64,000 bases of DNA from Schistocerca nitens (GCF_023898315.1 NC_064621.1:128834521-128898520), one strand, 5' to 3'. Numbered from the stretch's first letter, positions 45,391 to 58,399 are shown. Notes: generated by a model from the letters alone, not told the origin. A program made the numbers and translations.

Positions 45391-48300
45391 ATTTAAGTCT
45401 CACTTTATAACACTGTCTTAAATTATAATGAAATAATGTAGCAACCAGTTCCATAAAAGAAAATGAATTTCTTTTCCGGCTTCTTCAGAAGGTTATACCC
45501 ATCACAAACCGGTAAAAAATTAAATTTCTTTTATGCAAATGTTTATTATGTCATTATAATCGACTACAGTTGCGGATGATGAATAAAATACTGTCTTAAA
45601 TTATCTGATGATTAATCAAATAAAAAATACTGTAGAAAACGGCTGAAACTGGTTATGGCCGTCTCTATTGCGCATTCCTTCACGTGGTTCTAAAATCAGT
45701 CAGTAAACAGAAGCCCCGACCACAACATATCTTCTGTTTCTAGGCCCACTATCCTCTAGGCAGACCATACTGTTTCGTGTAAGAACCACACATCCAAGTA
45801 GTCGTCGACGTGTGACCTGTTGCTTGTGAGAAGTGAATATGTTAATTCGTTTATGAGTAATTTTGGTGTCTATGTTTCATGATACAGTACGAAACACATA
45901 CCATACAGATGACTCAATGAAACGCAGACGTAATTGCCTACTCATATGGTCTGTTATCGAATTTAACTGAAACGATGAACTACAGAGATTGGCAGTTTAA
46001 CATTCATTTGCAACTGACCCAAATATCTTGGTTCAGATATTTCTTCGACGGAGTTGCTTACATTTTGTTTCTATTTTTTGTAGTGTAGCAAGAGGTCGGA
46101 TAATGCCGATGAATGACCAACAAGTATCAGTCTCTGCGCTTTGCATTTGTGTAACCATTTGAAGATGCTTAGCATGAAGATTGTGGATCCTGGGTGGAAA
46201 ATAATTAAACTTCAAGGATAACTGACTTTAAGATATACGAGTGTTTCAAGCCCAGACTGACAGCAGGACGTTTCACTGCACATGTAACCAGTTCCTATAT
46301 CCTCATATGAACATATATCTAGATTTACTTCCGTCAAAGATAAAAGTTGCTGCAGTAGATTTTAATGTAGAACTACGAGAAATTACTTCTACGAAGTAAG
46401 TTGCAAGTCTAAACAAACTGCCTGAAGGCAAGACAGCTTTTGAATTTCCTGTGGAGACAAATATAGCCTTGGAAAATTGTTCACGTTGTGCTAATACTAG
46501 CACAGCTACTACTAGGTAAATTTGTGTAGGTGCCATAGAGAAAACGCTGCAGATACTGAACCCAAAACAGGAAATGGTACTAGCCTTGTAAATCTAAGAT
46601 AGTGGGAGACTGACTTCTAAACCACGGAAGAAATTTTAGGAAGGTTGTAACGTTCTTTGATATGAATGAAGTAATAAACTTCACGATTATTTTACATGAA
46701 TGTACGATCTGTGGAATGGATATCGAACTCTAATTGTCGTGTGGCGCGTAGTAACAGCATGTGGTGTGCTTACTCTGTGTTTTTGTTAGCAAAACTTTAC
46801 ACGAATCGATTGGGCAATGCCACTCCCAGTACCAACAAAGAAATACAGTTACTGCAAAATAAATTCACCCCCTTAATCACTGAATCCTAAGGCCGTGGTC
46901 AAAACTAATAACTTTGGTCCCTGTGCACATAACAAATAAATTAAATTGTCTTACCTCTAGAGCAGCAACGGAGTAACGCGATATATTCTGGTCTCTCATA
47001 AAAAATGCTACAGGCTCAGAAGTGCGCAATGCTGGTCGTAATACTTGAAATGCACATGAAATTAATTTGTCTGATAAACGAGAACATGTAAGAAAATTCA
47101 ACTTTTTTAAAAAATATATGACCTGGACTGAGAGGAGGTACTGATTATGGTGAATTACTGACACTCCTTTTTTTTTTTAGCAATGTTATATCGTAAGTTA
47201 AGTTTGTCTATTGAAAAACATCTGACAGTTGAGACTACATTACTCGCAACTGGTTCACAAACAATCAGATTTGAACAGCAAGTATTATCTAACTTCATTA
47301 ATCCAACATAGATGCAAATCATCAAATTACACATAGCTCTGTCAACAAACCTTGAAAGAATTACAAAAATGAAATATCTAACTAGTCTTTTCCTCAAAAC
47401 AGTTTACGCACACTCTGGAGTTACTCAACAATTACAAATTACCAGCCAACTCATCTATACTAACATAGTGGCACAGCAAAAATGATAATTTTTTAACAAT
47501 TTTACCTTATTTGCATGAAGACTTCTGCTTCCATGTTCACCAATATTGAAATACCGACATTAATCTAACTCTTAGTGGCTTCATACAGCACCACAGAAAC
47601 TGCCTACTCCATCGTCTTCCCTTCACAGAGAGCTGCCTACGGCTGAGCGCCCAGCGCTCTCCCACTCCAACAAAGCAGTACAGTATCTTTGGCTCTGAGG
47701 TCGCGCACAGTCAGCGATCCACATTATCGAGCCTATCAGAGACATTCGTCGTTTTTAGTATACTAGTTTCATTTCAATGTATTAATATTCTTATCTTATT
47801 CTGGTGCCACATACAAGTGCGCCCCAGTACACTCCTTTCAATGTAAATTAATTTTGGTGTGAATAAACCAGTAATGAATAGATTCATAGCCCATTACGCA
47901 AAATTCGTGCACATGAAACTCGTACTATCATTCGGAGACACCTGCCATCTGCAATAGAGATTTTGGCAACGTTGAAGAAACAACCAGTATTGTCCGTCAT
48001 TCCTGAAATTATTTTCAAGGGACAACTATTAATTAATTTTTCCCGGCTTCATTGAATGAAGTTGAAGAGTATTGTGTTCAGTGATATTTTTATCTGTTTT
48101 ATATTCGTGAAGTGTTTCGAATTGGATTCAGTTACAGTACTGCACAACTAAAATAGTTATCCAAACCACTTTGCAGGTGCCATATCTCACGGCTGCCAGG
48201 AACAACAAAAGTACGATTTTTAATATTTTACATAATTATTGACCGAGTTTAAAATTTAAAATATCACAATCTGTTCTTTTTGAGGTATAAATTTACGGTA

Positions 48301-49024
48301 AAGGCTTAGCACAATATTCTGCAGTCACGACAGACGCCTAATGGAGCGGCAACTCCAGTCAGACCAGAGATGCGAGTTGCCGAATCCACTGCGAAGTCTG
48401 ACCGACGCAAAAGTGTTTGCGAGCAAGTATCACAGTTGACAATAAAAGCGAAGGTACGGCCAACGTCCATCAGAGGGCATCAAGCAGCAGCAGAGGAAGG
48501 GGCCGCGACGATAAACGAACTATTTCCTGGCCTTCACGTGTGTGGAAATAGTTCCGGAGATATCCTTCCGCCCGGGGCTAGATAAACCGGCGCCCGGCCG
48601 TTCAACGGGCAGTTCTCGACCCGCCGGTCCAGCGGTGTGCCATTTTGACCATCCTCTCTTCCACAAAATTTGTGAGCCGTCACTTACGTCGTGTTAGGCT
48701 ATCTACCAGCTGCTAATAGTCAACTTCGACGTGGAACACTTGTACGGGTATAGAGTCGAAGGGAAGTCTGATTATTGGAATTAGCTGTTACTTGCTTGAT
48801 CCGCAGAAGGGATCCTTATTGTATTGTTGGTTTTGAAGAGTGTGTTACCGTTGGTGGTTTATTGTAGTTTTCTTAATAAAAAAGTTGGCAAAACGAGTTG
48901 GTTGTTGCCTCGTAGATTTAACACAATAAATCAAATATTTAAGTTTTGGAACCGTGTAAATGTATTGCAGCAGTTTAACGTAGAACAAGCAAGTTATAAA
49001 GACGACATTTACGCGGTATTTGAG
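45391..49024. other. Unassigned DNA
   Basis: 3.6 kb without a recognised element, apart from the signal-peptide-like frame at 46303-46536. A GC-rich block at about 48330-48660 stands out from the AT-rich surroundings and ends near an opposite run of AT-rich sequence. Confidence 0.4.
46303..46536 (-). CDS. Candidate small secreted-protein ORF (hypothetical)
   Basis: A 77-residue frame starting MAPTQIYLVVAVLVLAQREQ. The N-terminus has a short polar start, a hydrophobic core (IYLVVAVLVLA) and a small residue before AQ, which is how a signal peptide looks. The rest (STGNSKAVLPSGSLFRLATY and following) matches nothing I recognise. It could be a first exon or a chance frame. There is no neighbouring gene to support it. 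Confidence 0.2.
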   Translation of the reverse strand: MAPTQIYLVVAVLVLAQREQFSKAIFVSTGNSKAVLPSGSLFRLATYFVEVISRSSTLKSTAATFIFDGSKSRYMFI

Positions 49025-49270
49025 AATGAGAGGACTTAGCGACTTGCAACAAACTTTACACATAAATTCAAACATATTTGAAACTTTTTGTCAATGGCAC
49101 TATCCACAAACTAATGAAAGAAGAAAAGTTTCTCGCTCACTACATTTTCGCCGTTCATACATTAAAAGTTCAGCATCATGCTTGACATTTTAATTTGTTA
49201 CTGTTTTACTGCTAACTGTATTCGAAACACATCGTGCAGACTGAATGCAACTGCAGAAGTTATACTATTT
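49025..49270 (-). repeat. Repeat R1, inverted copy
   Basis: The minus strand reads 'tttatgtgtaaagtttgttgcaagtcgctaag' split around 49050, with upstream 'aacagtaacaaattaaaatgtc'. Both resemble 1840-2110. Confidence 0.6.
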
Positions 49271-49689
49271 TGGGACACATAGTTCAGTAATTGTAGCAGC
49301 GTAAACATTGAGATGATTGAGAAGCCTACTTTTCTTAAAACTGAGCACGAAGTATTCACAAGGAACACTTTGAGTGTGAGGTCGCAAGATCAGTCTCTAG
49401 TAAGGTTCATTTCAAATCGTTGTGTTAACAATTATGACAGGAAAAATATTTGCGGCTGAAGACCATGTGCATCAAGAGGGCGACAGAAAATGAATGTCCG
49501 GAAGGTACAGAGACGATTTTCTACGGGATGTAAGTGTTACACTTCACAATGGACATCGATGACATTTAAGGAATATTTTAAATAAGCCATTAACTTGTAC
49601 CATGAACATCGAATGAAAAATAAAGCTCCACAGTGATCACAAAGGTTCACTCCATCAAGATCGAAGGCGAACCTCTTCCAAGTTACAAA

Positions 49690-50720
49690 CCGCGCTGGAC
49701 GTTCATCTAGTATCCACTCTTAAACAATGTATATAGAATAACACTGGTGTGACGGGGTGCTGAGAACTAATGGAATGTGATGGTATGCAACTGAATGCGG
49801 AAAGTTTGTCATTGATCACATCGTAAAACTGGCTACACTTTAAGGCGAAGGTGTAGATAGTGCGATAATATGTTTTATAAGCACTGAAAAAACATACATC
49901 CAGAGGCCGAATTTCTCCAGTGATTCTAGGTGGTATGAATTGCACTGCCACACGTTTTCAGGGGGAATCGTTTGTTCTAAAGGAGAATGATTTTTACATT
50001 AAGGCAAGGACTCAAGTAAAAGGAAGTCATTTTGACCAGTTATTGGCCACAAGCAGTACTCATACCGTAGTGGTAATTATCGTATGCCAGTTTTTCCACT
50101 CTTGCTTGCTGTGAAGCATATTTTACTTACAGTCCTTGCAAGATCACGCACACGGGAACAAATCGTAGGGGGACAACACTTCCAACGTCTCGCAGCACAA
50201 TAAAAAAACTTTCCAGGCAATTTACCGTTTAGATTAACAGTCGAGATGATTGCTTACGAATGCGTTAAGGCATTGATGTTATCTGACTTGGTACAGCTCT
50301 CTTGGTACTTTCAATTTCCAGGATTCCTTTCACGTACATTTCTTCCTCAAATGTCGATTGGTCGGAATTGAAAACAAATTCCTTACGGAAGTATGGGATA
50401 AGTTTGTTTATATCATCTACAAATTTTCGGGGCGATTCCGCTGTTTGCTATCGGTAAGTTGACGCTTGATTTAAAATTTCATTATTTTTCGTCTTCCTAT
50501 TCTGTAGCTCTGCTTGAAGTTATGCAACCATCGGCTCCTTCCCTTGAAATCACTGAAATCTATGTTGAACGCAATCTGATGTGCATAACATAGTGGGTCA
50601 CTGACATGCCCATCCTGTAAATTGTATCGATGATCCCTGAAACGCACAAACATCCATTTTGTAACAAGTACACCTTGTCCCCATTGAAAATCCATAGTTT
50701 TTCTTATGGCCGTGCAGGGT
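49690..50720 (-). pseudogene. Decayed pogo/Tigger-like transposase
   Basis: Minus-strand blocks in family order. At 50471-50695 is a CENP-B-type helix-turn-helix segment (FSDFKGRSRWLHNFKQSYRI). Near 50370 comes FVFNSDQSTFEEEMYVKG, matching the 'NSDQSGFQ.E' motif. Near 50050 comes PITGQNDFLLLESLP, like the 'DSWTGQND' motif, and finally IPPRITGEIRPLDVCFFSAY with KTYYR (about 49930-49860). The blocks are in different frames and contain stops. Non-functional. Confidence 0.7.
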
Positions 50721-52384
50721 CATATTGCTGCGGATTTACTCTAAATCTGTTTATAATAGGTTTTTTACTATGCCGCGGATGGTCTTCCATAACTACATGA
50801 TTCGACACCTGTTTCAATATCAATTTGACTTGTTAAGCGAGTATCATCACGATTGTACTCCTAATGTATATTGTCCGCACAGTCAAGCGTATACGACCCC
50901 ACACGTTCCACTGGCTCATTTTAACATTTTTTAAATGTTAAGGATAATAAGTTGCCGTCTCTTCATCTAAGAATAGATGATGAATGCAGCTAGCCGCCAT
51001 CTCTGTGTAATGTCTTGTCTGTATAGACGTGTATCTGTTGCCTTTAAGATCCCCTCACCTTCACACATAAATCTATACAGTAAAGTAAGGGCCTCCCATT
51101 TCTTGGTTGATCCGTGATAGGCGAAAAGTTAGACTAATGGAGGATTATTAGTATTATCTCTATTTTCATTAGCTCTCTCTCTCTCTTTCTCTCCTTTCTC
51201 TATGTACGGTTTTTAATATAATATTTCATTACGTGAAATCAGCCAAATAGAATCTTTGGTGGAGTCCTTCGTCTTGGTAATCAGCGGCTGGCTTGCTGTA
51301 AGAGATTTTTACATTTATTATTACTGTTAAACACTGCATTCAGTCGGGAGAATCAATAGTTCGGACAATTTGTTCCCTTTACGAAAGATTGCGAATTCCA
51401 GATGTGTACGAAGTCTTTTTGGACGATTTAACACAGACTCAGTGATTGCAGGCTCTCTTCGACACAGCTGAAACTTCCCCACTAATTACAGGGCCAACGT
51501 GATCATTAAATGATTCAGGAAAAACTCATTCGTTCATTCACTCCAGAACAAAAATGTCACAAACCTTATTTATGAAGGAAATTGTGTATTAAATCCATCT
51601 CCATTACATGTCCAGATCTCCGGTGATTCCACGCCTTAATTATTTCTTTTACAGTCTCTTCAAACAAACCGCTAGCGGCACAAATGTTAATTGGTTCGCT
51701 TTAGCGAGAAGAAAAGCAGAATATGTATCTCTCAGAAACACGTCAATCCCTCAACAGATATTCCAGAAGCTGTCTTAGTTACCACTCTAACAACCATGAA
51801 GAATGCATATATGCATCTCTGTTATTTCAAAGAATAAACGCACTAGAAAATACTTTGGCGTCGTCGAGCTGTCGCCGCATATATTACGAGAAAATCAGAT
51901 CAGATAACTTTTCCAAAGTGAATGAATGTGGATGGTTTGGTTGAAAATGATTAATTGGTGCGTGGTATAGGGTATTTTCTGTGGGGGCATTACATCATAT
52001 TGCAGAAACGCTAATATTACATCTGCTACTTCTATCGCAGTTTGATAAATTCCGTGGGTTCCTTTCTGACGAAATGACAAATTCGGCAACTCTTGCTGTA
52101 GATGTAATGTATTGTTTGCTTTATATTTTATCGTTGACGTTTCCATGTTTGTATCAACACCACTAGCACGCAGCACTTTTGTGAGTTACTTGTCGATTAC
52201 ACAGTTCAGCTATGGTGCCTAGCCCCATGCTGTGCTCACCATTGGATACCTCCAGTACCGTCCCCTCTTGCCATTAGCAGGCAATATTGTGATGGCATAG
52301 TAGACAATATATGGCGCGTCGAATGCCGTAAACATCAATAGCCTTTTGCGACCTCGCTCTCAAGGGATTACTTGTCAGATTATA
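50721..52384. other. Unassigned DNA
   Basis: No gene recognised. A short CT-rich run lies at 51172-51200. Confidence 0.4.
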
Positions 52385-52570
52385 CTCACCCATTGTTTGT
52401 TAATGAAAGCAATTAGGCACTTCCAACAAACTTTAAACATAATTGCAAACCTTTTCTAAGCTCTTCCTCGCTTAAATCCCAGAAAATAATGAAAGGGAAG
52501 CAGTTTATGAATTTCTAAATGTTCGTTGTTCGTTCGGTTGTACTTCAGCATGAAGCTAATATTTTATTAC
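52385..52570 (-). repeat. Repeat R1, inverted fragment
   Basis: The minus strand contains 'ttgcaattatgtttaaagtttgttgg' near 52430, like the R1 unit at 2080-2110. Confidence 0.5.
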
Positions 52571-53011
52571 TCCTTTATTATTAACTTTGTTTTCTACGTT
52601 TTTTTTTTTTTTTGCAGAAAGTGTCATGAATATTTACATGATGGGTGCCTGAAAAATGCAAATGCGATTAATTGTACGCTTAACACAAGAAAGTGAACTA
52701 AGGACGATTGAAAAAGGAAAAAGTGATCAGACAATTGAAGCCGTTTCGTTTTGGGGAGTTCGACCCTTTAAAGGATCAGAGTGGGTAGGGTGGGATGGTG
52801 TGGGAGTGAAGTTGGTTGCTTACTAATACGTTGCTTACTAATATTTACTGACCTGCTACTACGTGTCCCACGTTCCATCCTTGGAAGGGACGCAAAAAGT
52901 GACATGCTTTTCTCGTGGTATCTCAGACGAGGGATGGGAAAAACTGACACAGGAATTTTAGTTTTGAATAACCGGTAACTTTCGGTATTCGTTTGGCCTC
53001 GGTTGTAACTG
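52571..53011. other. Unassigned DNA
   Basis: No gene or repeat recognised; a T-run lies at about 52601-52614. Confidence 0.4.
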
Positions 53012-53127
53012 TGTAACGCCGGAAATGCATATCCTCCTATTTCCATCTATTGTACTATAGATTTTTCGTTATTTTGTTACCCGAAGATATGACATTTCTG
53101 TATCTTTATATATTGTAATTGTTTTAC

Positions 53128-53180
<53 letters not shown>

Positions 53181-54660
53181 CCATTTATGTCGATGTATAA
53201 TTGGTTTGTTTTGTGAATATTATTTGTATTTTTATGCTGGGTCTGGCCTAGGGAAAACTATGCTATCGAACGATTACATCGATAGGTCGTGTGGCGAACC
53301 AAAGTGTTTAGGCCTTTGGTAGTGTTAACGCTGCCGCGTGGATCGCGGGCAGAGCAGAGAGGGTCTCGCGGGAGTAGTGCAGTGGAGCAGGTGTGTTGTG
53401 TGACGCTCCCGCGAGTTGCCGCGCTTTCGGGGTTGGGCAGCATGTAATTGCGCTCGACTTGCTATGATAGTTTCTGACACGGTGTCGCGGACGGGAAGCG
53501 TTAGCTGGCACACATCAAGAGCCCGTTTCGCCTGGTGACCGTGTCGAGAAGAAGGCGCGCCAACATCCAGCTTCTGCAACAGCGACGGCCGACAATGAGT
53601 GACTGTCGGCACCTCCTCGATCGACGGCTTCAAACCTTCAATCAACCAACAAGGAAGACTGGAAACACGTAAAGTTTTAGAACTGTATGGCAGACCTCAG
53701 CTTTTCAAACTGTCCCATTTTCGTAACTATAATTACAGCAACTTAGCATGAACATTTGTCGCTCATTGTCCCAATTACATTACCAAGCAGGGTCCCTTCC
53801 TTTTCCGGAATGAACCCGAGTGTCGTTGAAATTCAAACGCCAGCATTAAAGTAATATCATTCAATTTCACTGCTTTCATTTCAAAGTTCAGTTAAGGTAT
53901 TCATAGCTGGCTACAATATTTAGATTACACAAGCACAAATTAAGAGCGCGAGTTTTGTTAGCATATTTTAGCTTGCCTGTGACTGCAGCTCAGCTTGGTA
54001 CGTACTAAATGTTACTGTTGTTAATTGTCCAGAATCATTTAATTAAAGTTCAAAGTTAAATCTCTTATTTCTAAATTGCGTAGAGTCAAGTAGCTTTTGA
54101 AATGATTGTTGAGGTAGCCCAAGACTAACCTTTTACTGAATTTCGTAGTGCTTCAGAAACAAATCTCACTATTAATTTCAGTCACTAAATTAACTTTCAA
54201 TTTTCCGGTTTTATTAATTCTTTTGCTAAATTAAGTCAGAGTGTAGCAAAATTTATTACTTCTGACAAACTTTCAGTTTTCACACAACACGTGTCAACCT
54301 TCAGTTGCCACGCTTTTGGTGCTAATTATATGTGCAATAACCTTTCTTTTTCAGTTATTATAGTAGTTGATCATAGGACTGGCGACCGTAATTTTCCCCA
54401 AATCTCAAATATCTAATTAACGCCAATTAATTGTTAACGTGACGACCGCACATTTACTTTCTTTATTAATTTTACCCTTTTCTTAAAATTAATTTCCATC
54501 AATTTCATTTGCATTTTTCCTTTCATTTAGATGTAACCCTTTCCCCCCTCTTCACCGAGGGATTAACTTCGGTGACGATTGCTTTTCCCAAATTTCCATT
54601 AGGTACAAGCAGTTTAATTTTTCACTGTGATTAAGGTCGATAAGTGAGGGGGTGGTTACA
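53012..54660 (+). mobile_element. Solo LTR of a gypsy-like retrotransposon
   Basis: A 1649-bp segment begins TGTAACGCC and ends GGTTACA (TG...CA with a 6-base inverted end), flanked by the 4-bp duplication ACTG at 53008-53011 and 54661-54664. A TA microsatellite (53134-53178) lies near its start and a GC-rich block at about 53330-53600. No protein frame is present, and no second LTR or internal region is in the window. Unequal recombination between two LTRs would leave this structure. A 'tggcgaccgt' stretch at 54380 resembles a primer-binding site, so the exact LTR limits remain open. Orientation is inferred from that motif. Confidence 0.65.
53134..53178. repeat. (TA)n microsatellite
   Basis: About 45 bases of alternating TA within the LTR. 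Confidence 0.95.
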
Positions 54661-54664
54661 ACTG

Positions 54665-56051
54665 GTGTTCCTTACTTTTTTCTAATAACCTGATACATAA
54701 CCGAAATATCAGTTTGCCACAGCACCATTGCTAAAATTTTTCGTTTTTAAATAAACTTTTTTAAAGAAAGAGTAATTTTTATTCGTAAAATTTGCATTGC
54801 TTTGAAATATTACTTTGTTGGAGAAAATGTGGGAAAAGCTATCAGTGCTATTTTAATAACAATGCTAACAGGAACGAGCAACAAACACATGGCGTAAGAC
54901 TTGGTATAGCATTGCTGAGACAATAATGTGCCTGCTACCATGTAGCGTGGTATGTTAGGCCGTACACGTGTGCAAGCAGTGTGCAAGACTTGCCCTATAT
55001 GGTCTCTACAGTAGTTCCTCACTGTCGTCGTCAGACATCAGTTGTATTAAAGAATAGCACCGTCCCTAATGCGAACGTATTTTACGAATTGCGGCATGTA
55101 CGAAGTATAATGCGCCACTTGCTTCAAAACTTGAGACATAACATAAAGAGAAAACTTCGAACATAACAGTTTTTAACAGTTCACAACAAAAATAGTGAAG
55201 CAGCTGATCTGCAGCTTACGTCTACATGACTTGCCTTTATCTGCTTTTAGCCTTTTAAAATGTGCAAACTAATACAAAAATAGAAACCTTCATCTACAAT
55301 TTTGAGCATTTAGCACTGACTATTTGGTGTGGCGATTGCACACTCTAACCTTGTATACCACTAACACAACCAGTTTGTAGTTGCAACACTTCTTTATTGA
55401 TTACACATACACATGAATCCATTAGCAGTAATAATCAATTAACAACATTTGCATATTAAGGAACTATCCACAATAAGTATTTACAATGTTAACCGTCACA
55501 CTTGACAAGGGCCCCTTTACGTGCTGGTAAAAACAACCAAAACAATCGACGAAATAGCTAACCAATCATTTACAAAGTCGGCTATCGCCTTTCTCACTCA
55601 GTTTTCCACTTACTGAAAAGGTAAAATTAATTTGAAGCTATCTGATCTGAAGGGTACTATTAATTGTTCTGTTTACACTTAGCATTCTACTACACTCAAC
55701 GTCCGGAAGATTCTAGACTTTATGCAAGCTTAAGACAAAACGTCAATTTGATGAACATGTGGTGGACGCGAGCAAACATTAATCTATTACGATTTCACAA
55801 ACACACGATCCAAAGGGTGAACTTACACTCAACTTTGGGTAGTAGGAAATCTTCTGCCTAAAACAAGCCTCTCGTTGAATGGAACAGAGAAATCGCGCGT
55901 TAACAGGGTCCGGACGGCCCTGAGCTCAAATCCTGAGATTTCCGTCACACTGCAAGCTCGCGGGGCGATGTTTGCTCGCGTCGACCGCTATACAGGTTTC
56001 TGAAAACAAGAAAACATGAGCGGCAGACACACTGTAGTATTTACAAGTTAC

Positions 56052-56108
<57 letters not shown>

Positions 56109-58020
56109 CAATACCTTAATATAAACATATTACAAGTTGACTAGTGAACAGAATTAAGGAGCTTAGTTTCCTTTGATAAAAAAAAAAAAAAAAAGAAAAA
56201 TCTAGATACTACGTGAAAAGATGTGTCAGTCCACACCCAATGACTTAAAGTCCACCTTACAAGATAATCTGTCTTTGCTGAATGGCTGACACCACATAAA
56301 TCAAACGTGCAGTACCTAACGTGACACTCAACCTTCAGATAGGTATTAGAAAACTAGTCACTTCAATAGGTCGCTAAAACAATAAGCACGGCCCCTATGG
56401 CCACAGACCAAAATACACACGGCCTCTATCCAACCATAGAACACAATGTGACCTATATTTACCATGGCCACTTGCCTTCCGTACACACAAGAAAATATTA
56501 AGAAACAACTACCCGTAATACGTAAAACCAGAAAATTCTAAACCTATAACTAAATTAAGAAATAACGTTCAAGTTAACCAGCTACCTTCAGCGTGCCACC
56601 ATGGACCAAATCCAACCTTACAAATACGAGGCGCTATTTCTAGCCACTTTACTAACATAATTTCATGGCCGTCCCAGAACATAACTCGCCTCGCCACCAC
56701 TGCAGTGAATGTTCTGCTGGCCACTACCACAAGCAACTGCAACAATCAAGAGTCGTGAAGTACACAGTAATATTCACTATATATATGGAAGGAGGAACCC
56801 ACCACGAAATATTTTTTGTTCTTCATGTGAAACTCACACGCCATCCATCCACATAGCTCTCGAGGTATTAGCAAATCCTGGTCGCCAGTGGCCAGCCGTA
56901 CCAATACAACTTTAATACTTTCCGGCAGCGGCCCACGCTTCTTCGTTGCTCCCACTCAACTGGTCCTCACGGCATACGGCCGTGCCACGAGACATGGTGT
57001 CGTCAACTCCCCACAACTGCATCATCGAAGGCACGTCATGTCACAGACTGACTCGGCTCATGCGCGGACCCACTCTCCTCGACCTGCGCACGCGCCTCAC
57101 CATAAATAGCCTGCCTCAAAGACGCAAAGAGAAAAAGGCACAGGGACAACGATCAAAGATGGAAGTAAGAATCTATATCGCCTGGCGTCAGAAACCCACC
57201 GGCTCACTATTCGTAATGTGCAAATAGTGGTACGAGTCCAGATTATAACATGATATATCAGTAGAGTTTCAAAAAGTTAAAATCATTGAGGCATAATGGT
57301 GATTTTTTTAGTAGTTAATCACTTATAATTTTTTCCAGAAAAACAGTGAATGATGGATGCACTTTTAATCGCCTATGTATCTTCAAACTGAAGGAGTCAT
57401 AATTCTAAAATCTTTGTTCGACTTCTGCATTTATTACAGGTATAAAATAGGAAAAAAAAACAGAAAATCGGTTTTTTTTCAGAAACCGGTTATTTCGAGC
57501 GGGTTTAACACTCAGTTTATATCGTTGAGGAAAAAAACGACATAAGCGAAAGCCGGTTGTTTCAGCGATACCCACCATCCCTACCTCGGGCATCGCGTGC
57601 AACCCGGAGACCGGTCACACGCGGTTGCAGCGGGCAGTTCCAGGGTATTTAGCGGCCACGCCACTCACGATCGCGCCGCAGCGCTGCAGACCGCGAGGTG
57701 ATTTTCGTTTCAGCGTTTCTGCACGGGGGGACTAACGTCTGAATCTCGACGCAGACTGGCGGCAGATGTGTGGCGAGGCGTCTGGGCGTGGCCGGCGTCA
57801 CACCTCCAGACAACCGCCTGCCAAATTACAGGCCCGGCGGCCAGGGGGAGGAGCGTGCTTTGTTCTGGGCGCCTTATCGCTGCGCGATCAACCTTCAGCC
57901 TCGCCGATGTGCTAACATTACGGCACCGTGACCGCCCTGGAACTGTGTAACCGAACCGGCGCACAATGCAGCCGAGCTGTTATGCCCTTCGCTTACCTCA
58001 TTAGCAGTACAGGAATATGG
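54665..58020. other. Unassigned DNA with microsatellite and CpG-rich block
   Basis: No gene recognised over 3.3 kb. (AT)n lies at 56056-56106 and an A-run near 56180. From about 57580 to 57990 the sequence becomes CpG-rich. Confidence 0.4.
56056..56106. repeat. (AT)n microsatellite
   Basis: About 50 bases of alternating AT. Confidence 0.95.
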
Positions 58021-58029
58021 GGTAGTTAC

Positions 58030-58170
58030 ACTTCAGTCTACTGCTTGCGATGAAGAAATTGGTGAACCTGCCTGGCAGATTACGCGGTGTCCCGACCAGA
58101 ACTCGAACGCAGAACCCAGTGCTCCATGAGTAATTTCCTTAACGGCCGAGCTATCGAGGTACTAATCTTG
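58030..58170 (-). mobile_element. tRNA-derived SINE remnant, family 3
   Basis: The minus strand reads 'gatagctcggccgttaagg' (box A-like), then 'tgcgttcgagttctggtcgg' (box B-like), then 'aatctgccaggcaggtt'. The last part is shared with 58430-58560 as 'cagccaggaagt'. Diverged, ends unclear. Confidence 0.5.
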
Positions 58171-58179
58171 ACTCTCGCT

Positions 58180-58379
58180 GCCGGCCGTGGTGGCCGAGCG
58201 GTTCTAGGCGCTACAGTCTGGAACCGCGCGACCGCAACGACCGCAGGTTCGAATCCTGCCTCGGGCATGGATGTGTGTGATGTCCTTAGGTTAGTTAGGT
58301 TTAAGTAGTTCCAAGTTCTAGGGGACTGATGACCTCAGAAGCTAAGCCCCATGGTGCTCAGAGGCATTTGAACCATTTT
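58180..58379 (+). mobile_element. tRNA-derived SINE, family 1
   Basis: Full-length, with box A TGGCCGAGCGG (58191-58201) and box B GGTTCGAATCC (58246-58256). The 11-bp duplication has one mismatch: TGACTCTCGCT at 58169-58179 and TGATTCTCGCT at 58380-58390, suggesting an older insertion than those with perfect repeats. Confidence 0.92.
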
Positions 58380-58399
58380 TGATTCTCGCTCATAGCTTT

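Noticed and set aside
54378-54400. Primer-binding site marking an internal LTR boundary
   Set aside because: The TG...CA ends with the ACTG duplication fit 53012-54660 better; kept only as an alternative.
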